NCBI RefSeq assembly: GCF_001465875.1
Contig: NZ_LN901324.1
Location: 806,001 to 870,000, forward strand
Direction of reading: 5' to 3'
DNA: 64,000 nucleotides
DNA from: Legionella saoudiensis
Lineage (GTDB): Bacteria; Pseudomonadota; Gammaproteobacteria; Legionellales; Legionellaceae
The notes beneath the pieces were generated by a model. The model was not told the DNA's origin. It searched no databases and saw nothing but the letters and a program-made list of their open reading frames with translations. The position numbers were made by a program, and so were the translations under genes. Shown in pieces: positions 16,645-25,346 of this stretch (position 1 is its first letter; every line of letters starts with the position of its first letter).

Positions 16645-19600
16645 CTAACTAACCCCCTTCCAACCAAGTTCTACCGGTCTGGAGAAATGCTCCTCAGGGA
16701 CTTTTTCCTGGATACGTTCTAAGGCACGTGACATAGTAATTGAATGTTTACATAAGGCCAAAATTGGGACTTGCTTGGCTTGTTGATCGCCTGTTGGTGT
16801 CAAAGTATTCGTATTTTGGCAAATGATACGTAATAGCTTCTGCATTCCCGTACTACGAATTGGTTCTTGCTTAGGTTGCGTTGTTTCTAAGGCATGCAGG
16901 ATGTATTGGCAACGCAATGCTGCGTGATCATACGATGGGGCCTGCTCCACTTGCTGCGAAAGTAATGCGCGGAGCGCATGCTTTTCCATCAAGTGGTTTA
17001 GCCATTGTTTTGCTGCCTGTGAGTTACTCAAAGGATTATTAATAGTCTTTGTATCAGTCCATGCTTGCTTATCTAAAAGTTCATTTACAAAAGCATTCAT
17101 GGTGACATTAACCCAATCACGCAAAGGATTTTCTACGGAGCATGCCTCCAATAAATTTATTGCCTGGCTATAAAATTGGTTAAAAGCCTGAGTTTTATCG
17201 GTGCCGTTTAAACAGTTTTCATAAAGACGTACAAGTTCATCTAAATCGGCATAATAAGATGAGGTAAGTTGTCGCTTCGCTTCTGCAATGATAGCTGCTA
17301 CAGCCTCCATAGATAATAGCCGATGCTGCCATTCGCGTTGTTTAAATTGAGTGAATTTTAAATGTTCTTGAGCCTTAATGCTATGTATGAGCTCCGCCTG
17401 CTTAGAAACATCTGCCAAATCTTGGATGCGTTGTTGTATAGCTGGGGATGAGATCTCTCGATAGCAGCGGGAACAATCTAAAAGAAAATCCCTTTGGACC
17501 TTATCCAATTCATAGTCATTCAAGATCTTAATTTCCTGACTTGAAGGATTAGATATGAGTTCAAGCACAATTGCCTTTATGCTATTTGGCAATTTAGAAA
17601 CAATATGCTCCAATGTGTCTTTATTCAAAGAAAGGTGGTATTGCTTAATAAATTCACTAAACAGTATTTCTAATGACCATTGAATATCAAGAGCATTATT
17701 TATCCATGTTTGTATTTTCCGTAATTGCTTTTCCTGTGCTTTTAATTTTTTTATAGCTGTTCCATGAAAACGGTACTGTTCAATATCTCGTTTTTGCGCT
17801 TCAGGATTACTTGTATAATAATGAACCAAAGCTGTTAAAGCCTTGTCTTGTGGATTTTTTAATTTATGTTTATCAACAACTGTTTTAATAATCGCAGGAG
17901 TACCTTGTTGCCTATTCGGCGCGGTCAAACATTCATATAAGGCATAAACAAGTACGCGGTCAATTTGCAAAGGATATTGGTTAAGAATATTGTGTAAAGC
18001 TTTATCATCGCCCGCCTCAATTACTGGCTCAAATAATTCATTCCATGTAGTTAAATCCAAGGGAAAAGCTGCCTGCAAAACCTCCGTATAACGCGCTTCT
18101 GTTGTTAGCTTACTGGATAATAAAGACGGATGAAGCTTCCTTACATATTGCAACACCAGATTAATTAATTGCTCAGTTGACGGTGTATGAGCATAGGAGT
18201 TAGCCCTGAGTCGTAATAAATGGTCCCGAATAGTCATCATTGCATCAATACGCACACTCGGCTCATTACTACCAGCAGACGAAATGGCCAAAGCATGATT
18301 TACTTTACGTTGCGATGTTCCTGGGGCAAACCATCCATAATAAATAGCTCTTGGAAGGCTTGTTAGCGCATGATTTGCGCCAAGCGCTGCGCCATAAAAA
18401 AAGCCGCCAATACCTGCTAATACGCTCCAAAACACTTTGTGTTGTTCTTGCCGATGGAATGTTGTAGTACTCTGAATATAAGCTTGGGAAAAAGGTTGTG
18501 TTATTATACTAAAAATAGATTTGTTACGGCGAATAAGCGGTAATAATGCCCCTATCGTTTTACTTAGCTTATCTAATAATACCTCTCGCGTTGATGGCTG
18601 GATAATCTGCTCACCATCTATGCCACGGAAGCCTGAGTAAAAATTAGTTTTATGACGTCGACTATAAAAATCGCGAAATACCTCCGGGGATGGACGTTGG
18701 TATTTTAATGCGTCATGCATCAATCCGGGTGAAACCTTAGGTGAAATATTCGCTTGGGTTTGCTGACTAAGCATTGCAAAATAATCTTTGATTGCGGCCT
18801 TCTTTAATAAGGGAGTAACATGAAGACGCGCTTGCTCAGCAACTTCCTTCGCCATTTCATCGCTGGGGACAGGATAGAAAAAACGTGTTAGTTCCGCAAG
18901 ATAATGCACCGTACGCTCATACTGTTGGCGATTTTCTCTATTTTCATGAGTTAATAAAGGTTTTAATGTCGTTAATTCGCGAATTAAACGCTCACAGGTG
19001 GCTCTACTTTGCGGGTTAAATACTTTAGGGGAGCGAGTTAATTCAGCAAAATAATAGTGTAAATCAGCATCATCTTTGCTTAAAGCATAAAGACTATGAA
19101 TTAACTCTTTAAATAAAGAAAAAAATGCTTCCTGGCAAACCTCTGCCTTCCGATCAGCGCCATGCACCATACGATCAAAATCATTCCACTTATTTCGGAC
19201 TGTGGTATTCATCCCCAAAGGCAAGGCAGGTGTCTTGCACTCCATAGACGGTAAAAATTGAGATAAAATGGAAAAATAGTATTCTTTAAATGTAGGGCAA
19301 TAAGTCATTAATCGCGATGATTGCAACATGCGTACTACAAATGAAGCGCAAAGCTCTACTTGTTTGAAATGAGCATCAAAATTTTTGGGAACAACCCCAA
19401 TAAAAGGCACCGATACGTGCTCACTTTCACGTATAATTTGCCCGTAAAAAGTATCAGGGATAAACTCGTCTGCACCTATTGGATTATAAACGCTATGACC
19501 TCGGATGCTACTTGAGGCAGCTTGAGCATATTGCAATTGTAAAGGCCATAATGGATTTTCCGCCGAAAGCGACTGCAAGCCATCACCAGAGCCCACATCT

Positions 19601-21243
19601 CGTGGAAAAGACTCCACTACTAAAGAGCCGGCTTGTCGGAACATAGGGGTCTGCTTAAAGTCCCCCTTTTTGGTTTTAAAATAAGTACCTTGTGAGTCAG
19701 GTTGATAAAAGGAATCAATTTGCGGTATGCCTTCATCCGTGTAGTTAAGGACAAAATGCCTTCGGTACTTAACATAGGCAGCATTTTCAAAATAATGCGG
19801 TTCTGGGAACAATGTGGTCATAATATTATCGACCAAAGCACTGTATAAAGTATTACCGTATTCTGAGGGCTGTAACTGGGTCATGTACTCAAAGCTTGAT
19901 AATAATGCTTCAAGCTCATAGCGTGCTCCAATAGTTGCATTCATATGTGCTTCAGCCGGGCCTTGGCGATGTAGGCTCAAATTTCTGAAATGTGTGGCCC
20001 ATTCTGAATCATTAAAGCGAAATGCATCAGTCCCTGCTTCGTTAGATTCATTAACAACACCACCCCAATTAGCACCGATTCCTAATGCTTGTCCACGATT
20101 AAATTGAAACGCTTGTAAAAAACGCATTAAGTAACGGCTAATTACCACCAAGTTGGCATCATGAATGAACGTTTCACCTAACTCACATTGCTCTCGCAAA
20201 ATGCCCAGAATCATGTCTTCATTTAAAGTACTTAATGTTGTTTGCTGACGTAGGAATGGACTAACGTAGCATTCATAAGAAGAAGCCTGCAACATCATAA
20301 ATTCAACGCCAAGACGCTGTAATACAATCTGCAACCAATCAAAAAACTCATCATTCAGTGGTATATCAAGTTGTTGAGATAATTGACGTCGAATAGCACT
20401 CTTCCATTGCCTCCACGGTAAAAATTCCGGTACTTGCTTCGTTAATGCATCAGCATGCCCGCCAGGTTTAAAGGCAAATCCATTAATCAATAAATAATCA
20501 CTAGATTCAATAAGCCCTGCTTCATTAAATTTGTAATTAAAATTTTCTGAAAAAGGCTTTTCCTTTACACTTCTATTTGAAGATATAGGCAGATTAATCT
20601 CAACAACCGGCTGTTTAGACAATGGCTTGTGTTCTTTGACTACTAGGGGCTCTGCATGAGGAATAGGTGATAATAAGTAAGAAAAAGTTTCCAAAAATTC
20701 ATCAATTGGTGCAGAGGACCAAGGTGTCATTGCCTTTAGTAATTGCCACAGACTATGAGGATTACAACCCATATGATGATTAGCAATAGCAAGCAAGAGT
20801 GCTTGATATGCCTCATCCAGGGCGACAGGATCAAGCTCTGACTTATTTAGGTGATACGTTTCAATAAGCTGATTAAATTGTTCAACCTTGCGATTGATTT
20901 TCTGACTATGAATAGGATACTCGCCCACAAAGCTGGGCAAGCGGTATTTGAATGCGGCATTGGGGTTGCATGCGGATTTCTGCAATTGACTCACCAATGC
21001 TAAAGCTTGCTCAATGGGTGATTGCTCAATAGGCGATGCCTGATATTGCTGCTGTAAGTAATTATGTAATTCATGAATGCATTCATCATCACTTAACATC
21101 GCCAGCAAAAAGTACGCTTGCGCGAGTGTATCCTCGTTTAACTGCTCACGCATTACACGTGGCAGTTTTATCCGGAGCTGTTCCAATAATTTAGATTCGT
21201 CAATGGAGCCCTCTTCCGTACTTAATGCTTGATACTTTGGCAT
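16645..21243 (-). CDS. Giant hypothetical protein (1532 aa), second gene of a two-gene operon
   Basis: I do not recognise any domain. The protein is largely helical, with no signal peptide. One notable segment near residues 930-985 contains a Gly/Ala-rich hydrophobic stretch (SVLAGIGGFFYGAALGANHA), the only candidate membrane-inserting part. The first 600 residues include aromatic, cysteine-containing patches (SSYECYVSPFLRQQ). The start codon follows the upstream gene's stop by five bases, and the Shine-Dalgarno AAGG overlaps that stop, so translation is probably coupled and the two products made together. Its size, lack of housekeeping similarity and position among effector candidates suggest a Dot/Icm substrate or a novel two-protein system. 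Confidence 0.85.
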   Translation of the reverse strand: MPKYQALSTEEGSIDESKLLEQLRIKLPRVMREQLNEDTLAQAYFLLAMLSDDECIHELHNYLQQQYQASPIEQSPIEQALALVSQLQKSACNPNAAFKYRLPSFVGEYPIHSQKINRKVEQFNQLIETYHLNKSELDPVALDEAYQALLLAIANHHMGCNPHSLWQLLKAMTPWSSAPIDEFLETFSYLLSPIPHAEPLVVKEHKPLSKQPVVEINLPISSNRSVKEKPFSENFNYKFNEAGLIESSDYLLINGFAFKPGGHADALTKQVPEFLPWRQWKSAIRRQLSQQLDIPLNDEFFDWLQIVLQRLGVEFMMLQASSYECYVSPFLRQQTTLSTLNEDMILGILREQCELGETFIHDANLVVISRYLMRFLQAFQFNRGQALGIGANWGGVVNESNEAGTDAFRFNDSEWATHFRNLSLHRQGPAEAHMNATIGARYELEALLSSFEYMTQLQPSEYGNTLYSALVDNIMTTLFPEPHYFENAAYVKYRRHFVLNYTDEGIPQIDSFYQPDSQGTYFKTKKGDFKQTPMFRQAGSLVVESFPRDVGSGDGLQSLSAENPLWPLQLQYAQAASSSIRGHSVYNPIGADEFIPDTFYGQIIRESEHVSVPFIGVVPKNFDAHFKQVELCASFVVRMLQSSRLMTYCPTFKEYYFSILSQFLPSMECKTPALPLGMNTTVRNKWNDFDRMVHGADRKAEVCQEAFFSLFKELIHSLYALSKDDADLHYYFAELTRSPKVFNPQSRATCERLIRELTTLKPLLTHENRENRQQYERTVHYLAELTRFFYPVPSDEMAKEVAEQARLHVTPLLKKAAIKDYFAMLSQQTQANISPKVSPGLMHDALKYQRPSPEVFRDFYSRRHKTNFYSGFRGIDGEQIIQPSTREVLLDKLSKTIGALLPLIRRNKSIFSIITQPFSQAYIQSTTTFHRQEQHKVFWSVLAGIGGFFYGAALGANHALTSLPRAIYYGWFAPGTSQRKVNHALAISSAGSNEPSVRIDAMMTIRDHLLRLRANSYAHTPSTEQLINLVLQYVRKLHPSLLSSKLTTEARYTEVLQAAFPLDLTTWNELFEPVIEAGDDKALHNILNQYPLQIDRVLVYALYECLTAPNRQQGTPAIIKTVVDKHKLKNPQDKALTALVHYYTSNPEAQKRDIEQYRFHGTAIKKLKAQEKQLRKIQTWINNALDIQWSLEILFSEFIKQYHLSLNKDTLEHIVSKLPNSIKAIVLELISNPSSQEIKILNDYELDKVQRDFLLDCSRCYREISSPAIQQRIQDLADVSKQAELIHSIKAQEHLKFTQFKQREWQHRLLSMEAVAAIIAEAKRQLTSSYYADLDELVRLYENCLNGTDKTQAFNQFYSQAINLLEACSVENPLRDWVNVTMNAFVNELLDKQAWTDTKTINNPLSNSQAAKQWLNHLMEKHALRALLSQQVEQAPSYDHAALRCQYILHALETTQPKQEPIRSTGMQKLLRIICQNTNTLTPTGDQQAKQVPILALCKHSITMSRALERIQEKVPEEHFSRPVELGWKGVS

Positions 21244-21248
21244 ATCGG

Positions 21249-24200
21249 TTACCTTAATCCCAATCCATTAACCTCTTCTACATTCTCTTCGTGCTGGACT
21301 TGGATCAAGCCCATATCCGTTTTGAATGCATCACGTGTAGGCTCTTTTCTTCTACCAGAGCCATGGATGATAATGTTATTTATTTTGACTTGTTTATAAC
21401 GCTGGTATACCTCTTCAAAGACATGCTCATACAATGCTTGCGCTTTAGTACTACGCTCGTCCTCAGGCAGTGCGGTGTGTAAGCTTCTCAATAAAGTAGA
21501 CCCAGGCTTTTTGGCCTCATCAATAAACCGACGCAGTATTCCTTGAGCATCATCATCATTTGCAAATTGCTTTAAAAAGCGTAAATCAGTTCTAGGTTCA
21601 TCATCATAGGCACCAAACAATGAATGATAGCTGGATAAAGAAATGCCGCCAAAATGAAGTCGTTGCACTAAATCTTCTTGGGCTTGCATATTTTGGTTTG
21701 ATGACAATAAACCAATAATAATCCGATAAAAAGCTTTCAAGCCCCTGGTATGACCTCGCGCCTCCTCTTCATCATCTAACATTGCCAAGCCTTCAATTTG
21801 CTCATCCACTACTCGTTTCAGGCGCTCTTGAACAGTTAATGTTGAGCGAGTATGAGAGCTCTGATCTAGTGTTTGGAATGCGGCCAGCATGTTAATCAGT
21901 ACTGCCCCTGTCCCTGCGCTAGAACCTACGCTAGGATCTTCAACACTATTTTTAGATAAGCCATTAGGATTAGATGAATCATTGCTTTCTAAACGCAAGG
22001 CAATATGAGAATCACGATGTAGGCTAAGAATTTCCAAGATTTTAATGAGTTCAATTGTAGTATCCAAGCCAATTAAACTGCTTTGCGCTAAAACCTTCGC
22101 CACATTGGTAACTGTGCCTGCTACTGCATCTGTGAAAAAGCCTATAGGCTGAAGTGTATCGGAACATCCTTCGCTGGACTTTTCACTTTCATGAGTTTGC
22201 ACAGGATGCAAATGTTGATCGGTAGAATGAGCCTGCTTGTGAGACCAGTTAGCTGAACCATTTGACATTACAGGCAAGGCTAAGGAGCCACCTGTTAACC
22301 ATAATGATCCTTCTGCCAGATAATGCAATGCCTCTGCCACGGAAAACAAGAGCGTTCTTTGTAGCGTATGCATTTCAAGACCACGTTGCTCAGTATCCAT
22401 ATTATTTTTAACAGCATGATGTAAAGCCATCGCAATTCTCATTAGAGAAACCCCACTATGAGATAAGGTTAGACGTAGCGCGCTTATGGCATGAATTGCG
22501 CTACTACCCTGTTGCGAATGACTGTCCCATGCAATCTGTTCACGGGATTGAGCAGACTCATCTTTGCTTGGCACTTCATTAATTTTTTGAGAAAGTTCCT
22601 GAGCGCGATTTTTATCAATTAAGCTCAATGAGCGACAAACGCTGAGCATTTCATCACAAATCAGCAAAATAGCACTTACAGACCAATAAAGTGCTGCTGT
22701 ATGACTACCTGCTGAATGATGTGTGGATAATAAGGAGCCGTCTTTTTGCGAACTACCCTGATCCATAACTTTACCCATTTCCTCCATCATATTTCGGGTT
22801 GATGCCTGGATCATGTTTAATGCCTGGGTTAAGCCCGGAAGGGTTTCCATTAATGCTTCATTTTTTTGCGCATCATTTGTCTTAATCCCTGCTTTGCTTG
22901 CTTTAGTAGCGATTAAACTGGGGTTAGTAAATATGCTATGAGTCATTAAAAGAGAGGCGAGGCCTGATTGAGAAACCGTATTTAATTGGCTTGCCATGTC
23001 TTGATTTAGCCCAGGAATAACATGCTGGCCATTTTCCTGTTCAACACGATCAAGTACTGCTTTGATCATGGCCTCTGAGTTATTCAGAACATTCGGCTTC
23101 GCTAAATCTACAAGAGCATTGATACTGCCAGAGCTTTCTTCTTGATTTATTTGTTGTTGATTCAGCAATTGACGTACTGCATCAGCAAGTTGTGATACAT
23201 TGCTTAATAGCACCGACATCGAACGGCTGGAAATAACCTCACTACTTTCTACTGTGGTTTCAATTACAGATGGGCCTTTTAGGTTATCAGCACAAAGACG
23301 TAAAATATTGGACAAGGAGCTTAAATTGGAATGAAGGCTATTGATGCGATCCACGCCTCCTGAAGGCCCTTGAGCCGTTGCCTCAACAAGAGCCCTTTTT
23401 AACCGCCCTTCGGACATGACTAAAGATGTTTTATTAAGTGCACGTGAGGATTTTACGAATAATGATAAGGCAATCAGGCGAATTAATACCGTGTTTATTG
23501 GAGAAGTAATACTTTGATTAGATAATAAGTTAGAAGCATTATCCATATTGGATAATTCTTCATCGAGTTCTAAAGATCGTACTTTAGATTGTTGACTATC
23601 ACTTTGCTGAGTTGCTTTGGAAACGTTAGTGCTGGCAATATATATATTTTTTTTACCGTCTTCGCTTACTGATTCCTCAGTTACAAAATGACTCATTGCA
23701 CTCGTTTCTTTGAGCGTTTGGCCAATAAGATCAGTTCCTAGAGCACTGATAGTAGGTATTGCCCCTGTAATACCGATACTTGCGCCGGCCAAAGTCGAAG
23801 CAAATTGTGCATGGGTGCTGGCATGGGAATTATTTCTTGGGAATTCATGCTTTAATTCCTCTATCACCTTCTCACCCTGTTTGCCAATAGCTTCCGTTAC
23901 ACTCTGCATGCTTTGAGATGAGCCTTGTGCATTTGCTTTAAATGTGGATGTTTTTTGGAATGCATCCTGCACTTTGTCCATTGGAATTTCTAAATGTGAT
24001 AAACCATTCCCGGTATGTTTCACTACTGTGGAGATATCGCTAGGAATCTGGGCTATGTGGCTAGCACCACTATAAATACTTAATAAAACATTTCGAACAA
24101 TAAAGGCAACAGAATTATTCGTTGCAATCAAACCATCTTTCACTTCCGGTAAATAAGTTTCTAAAACAGAATTATCTTGTTTGGGCTGATCCTCAAATAA

Positions 24201-24395
24201 AGCTTTTAATGCGTTTAATAAAGAATCCCGCTGACCACTATTTGCTGAAAGAATGGCACTGGCCTTTTGTGCCGCTAATGCAGATTGAGAAAGCCCTCCA
24301 CCAAAGCCTGAAACTGTAGCGGTTGCTAAACCTGGCACCACTGCAGTGGTTACACTAGAACTACCAGATAGATTCTGATAATAATTTTTAGGCAT
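21249..24395 (-). CDS. Giant hypothetical protein (1048 aa), first gene of a two-gene operon
   Basis: There is no recognised family. Both this protein and its operon partner begin with MPK plus a Tyr (MPKNYY, MPKYQA). The N-terminus is Ser/Gly/Ala-rich (VPGLATATVSGFGGGLSQSA). Most of the length is Ser/Leu/Asn-rich amphipathic helix, with several moderately hydrophobic stretches (LIRLIALSLFVK near 300, VSAILLICDEML near 575) too polar for certain membrane helices. The C-terminal 130 residues are charged and include a basic cluster, GSGRRKEP. ATG at 24395 has AAGGGA seven bases upstream, and a good sigma-70 promoter precedes it. The helix-rich repetitive texture could form filaments or bundles, but that is speculation. 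Confidence 0.85.
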   Translation of the reverse strand: MPKNYYQNLSGSSSVTTAVVPGLATATVSGFGGGLSQSALAAQKASAILSANSGQRDSLLNALKALFEDQPKQDNSVLETYLPEVKDGLIATNNSVAFIVRNVLLSIYSGASHIAQIPSDISTVVKHTGNGLSHLEIPMDKVQDAFQKTSTFKANAQGSSQSMQSVTEAIGKQGEKVIEELKHEFPRNNSHASTHAQFASTLAGASIGITGAIPTISALGTDLIGQTLKETSAMSHFVTEESVSEDGKKNIYIASTNVSKATQQSDSQQSKVRSLELDEELSNMDNASNLLSNQSITSPINTVLIRLIALSLFVKSSRALNKTSLVMSEGRLKRALVEATAQGPSGGVDRINSLHSNLSSLSNILRLCADNLKGPSVIETTVESSEVISSRSMSVLLSNVSQLADAVRQLLNQQQINQEESSGSINALVDLAKPNVLNNSEAMIKAVLDRVEQENGQHVIPGLNQDMASQLNTVSQSGLASLLMTHSIFTNPSLIATKASKAGIKTNDAQKNEALMETLPGLTQALNMIQASTRNMMEEMGKVMDQGSSQKDGSLLSTHHSAGSHTAALYWSVSAILLICDEMLSVCRSLSLIDKNRAQELSQKINEVPSKDESAQSREQIAWDSHSQQGSSAIHAISALRLTLSHSGVSLMRIAMALHHAVKNNMDTEQRGLEMHTLQRTLLFSVAEALHYLAEGSLWLTGGSLALPVMSNGSANWSHKQAHSTDQHLHPVQTHESEKSSEGCSDTLQPIGFFTDAVAGTVTNVAKVLAQSSLIGLDTTIELIKILEILSLHRDSHIALRLESNDSSNPNGLSKNSVEDPSVGSSAGTGAVLINMLAAFQTLDQSSHTRSTLTVQERLKRVVDEQIEGLAMLDDEEEARGHTRGLKAFYRIIIGLLSSNQNMQAQEDLVQRLHFGGISLSSYHSLFGAYDDEPRTDLRFLKQFANDDDAQGILRRFIDEAKKPGSTLLRSLHTALPEDERSTKAQALYEHVFEEVYQRYKQVKINNIIIHGSGRRKEPTRDAFKTDMGLIQVQHEENVEEVNGLGLR

Positions 24396-24431
24396 AATTA
24401 AGTCCCTTAATTCCTTTATATGAAGGCCGGC

Positions 24432-24460
24432 AATTTATAGAATAGTTTTTTTATTGTCAA
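24432..24460 (-). promoter_or_regulatory. Sigma-70 promoter of the giant-gene operon
   Basis: On the minus strand, TTGACA (24460-24455), a 17-base spacer, then TAAATT (24437-24432). The -35 is a perfect consensus. Transcription would start about 30 bases before the ATG. No PmrA box is visible here. Confidence 0.6.
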
Positions 24461-24547
24461 TGAAGTTATTGATCATTTTGATAAAAATATTTTCTTAATC
24501 AAAGGGGTTATGAGCGGGTATTTTCAAAATTACGCCATGACACTAAG

Positions 24548-24580
24548 AACCCTGGTTGCAAGCAACCTGGGTTTCTTTTT
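24548..24580. terminator. Terminator-like hairpin between ycaC and the giant operon
   Basis: AACCC, a T:T mismatch, GGTTGC (24548-24559) fold onto GCAACC, T, GGGTT (24562-24573), followed on the plus strand by TCTTTTT. The T-run is on the plus strand, whereas ycaC approaches on the minus strand, so it would act best against readthrough in the other direction. Confidence 0.5.
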
Positions 24581-24608
24581 GGCTGATTTTTTATATCACT
24601 AAATCCAT

Positions 24609-25247
24609 TTATTTCGAGGAAGCATTCATTTTTTCAAAATAACTAGTCATCAGATTCCGATAATTGGGAATATAGTTAGAGAATAAATTACCTAATCCTT
24701 CGATGTCATTGCGCCAATCACGATGAAGTTCGCAAGCCATACCAAACCAGGTCATCAATTGAACGCCTGCAGCCTGCATTCGTAACCAAGCACTATGGCG
24801 CGTAACGTCATTGAACGTACCTGAGGCGTCGGTGACAACGAATACCTCAAACCCCTCCTCTATTGCTGAAAGTGCTGGGAAGGCTACGCAGACTTCAGTG
24901 ACTACACCGGCGATAATTAATTGCTTTTTGCCAGTAGCTTTTACCGCTTTAACAAAATCCGGATTATCCCAGGCATTGATATTGCCGGGACGTGGAATGT
25001 AGGCAGCGTCGGGATGCATTTCTTTCAATTCGGGTACAAGAGGACCATTGGGACCTTGTTCAAAGCTCGTGGTTAACACAGTAGGTAATTTAAAGTACTT
25101 ACCACAGGCAGAAACAGCAAGAACATTATTCTTAAACTCATTAGGTGAAAAATCTTGAACTAGAGAGATAAGTCCAGATTGATGATCTACCAATAACAAA
25201 GCACAGTCTTCTTTATCCAGGCGTCTATATTGAAATTTGTTATTCAT
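24609..25247 (-). CDS. ycaC: YcaC-type isochorismatase-family hydrolase
   Basis: 212 aa, close to the usual YcaC length. The family signature is very clear: LLLVDHQSGL with Asp21, the stretch TTSFEQGPNGPLVPELKEM, PRPGNINAWDN, and AGVVTEVCVAFPALSA with nucleophilic Cys120. These enzymes belong to the cysteine-hydrolase (isochorismatase-like) superfamily. The true substrate of YcaC is unknown, and the protein forms octameric rings stacked as hexadecamers in other bacteria. The C-terminal ending (LFSNYIPNYRNLMTSY) is also characteristic. It is probably a core-type metabolic gene transcribed alone, unrelated to the effectors on both sides. Confidence 0.95.
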   Translation of the reverse strand: MNNKFQYRRLDKEDCALLLVDHQSGLISLVQDFSPNEFKNNVLAVSACGKYFKLPTVLTTSFEQGPNGPLVPELKEMHPDAAYIPRPGNINAWDNPDFVKAVKATGKKQLIIAGVVTEVCVAFPALSAIEEGFEVFVVTDASGTFNDVTRHSAWLRMQAAGVQLMTWFGMACELHRDWRNDIEGLGNLFSNYIPNYRNLMTSYFEKMNASSK

Positions 25248-25346
25248 TTAAATCTCCATATTTAAATATTCCTCCTGGAATTATAGACTGGATATACTAG
25301 AAAAATACGTAGCCCGTATTACGCTATGGTAATCGGGCTATATGTT

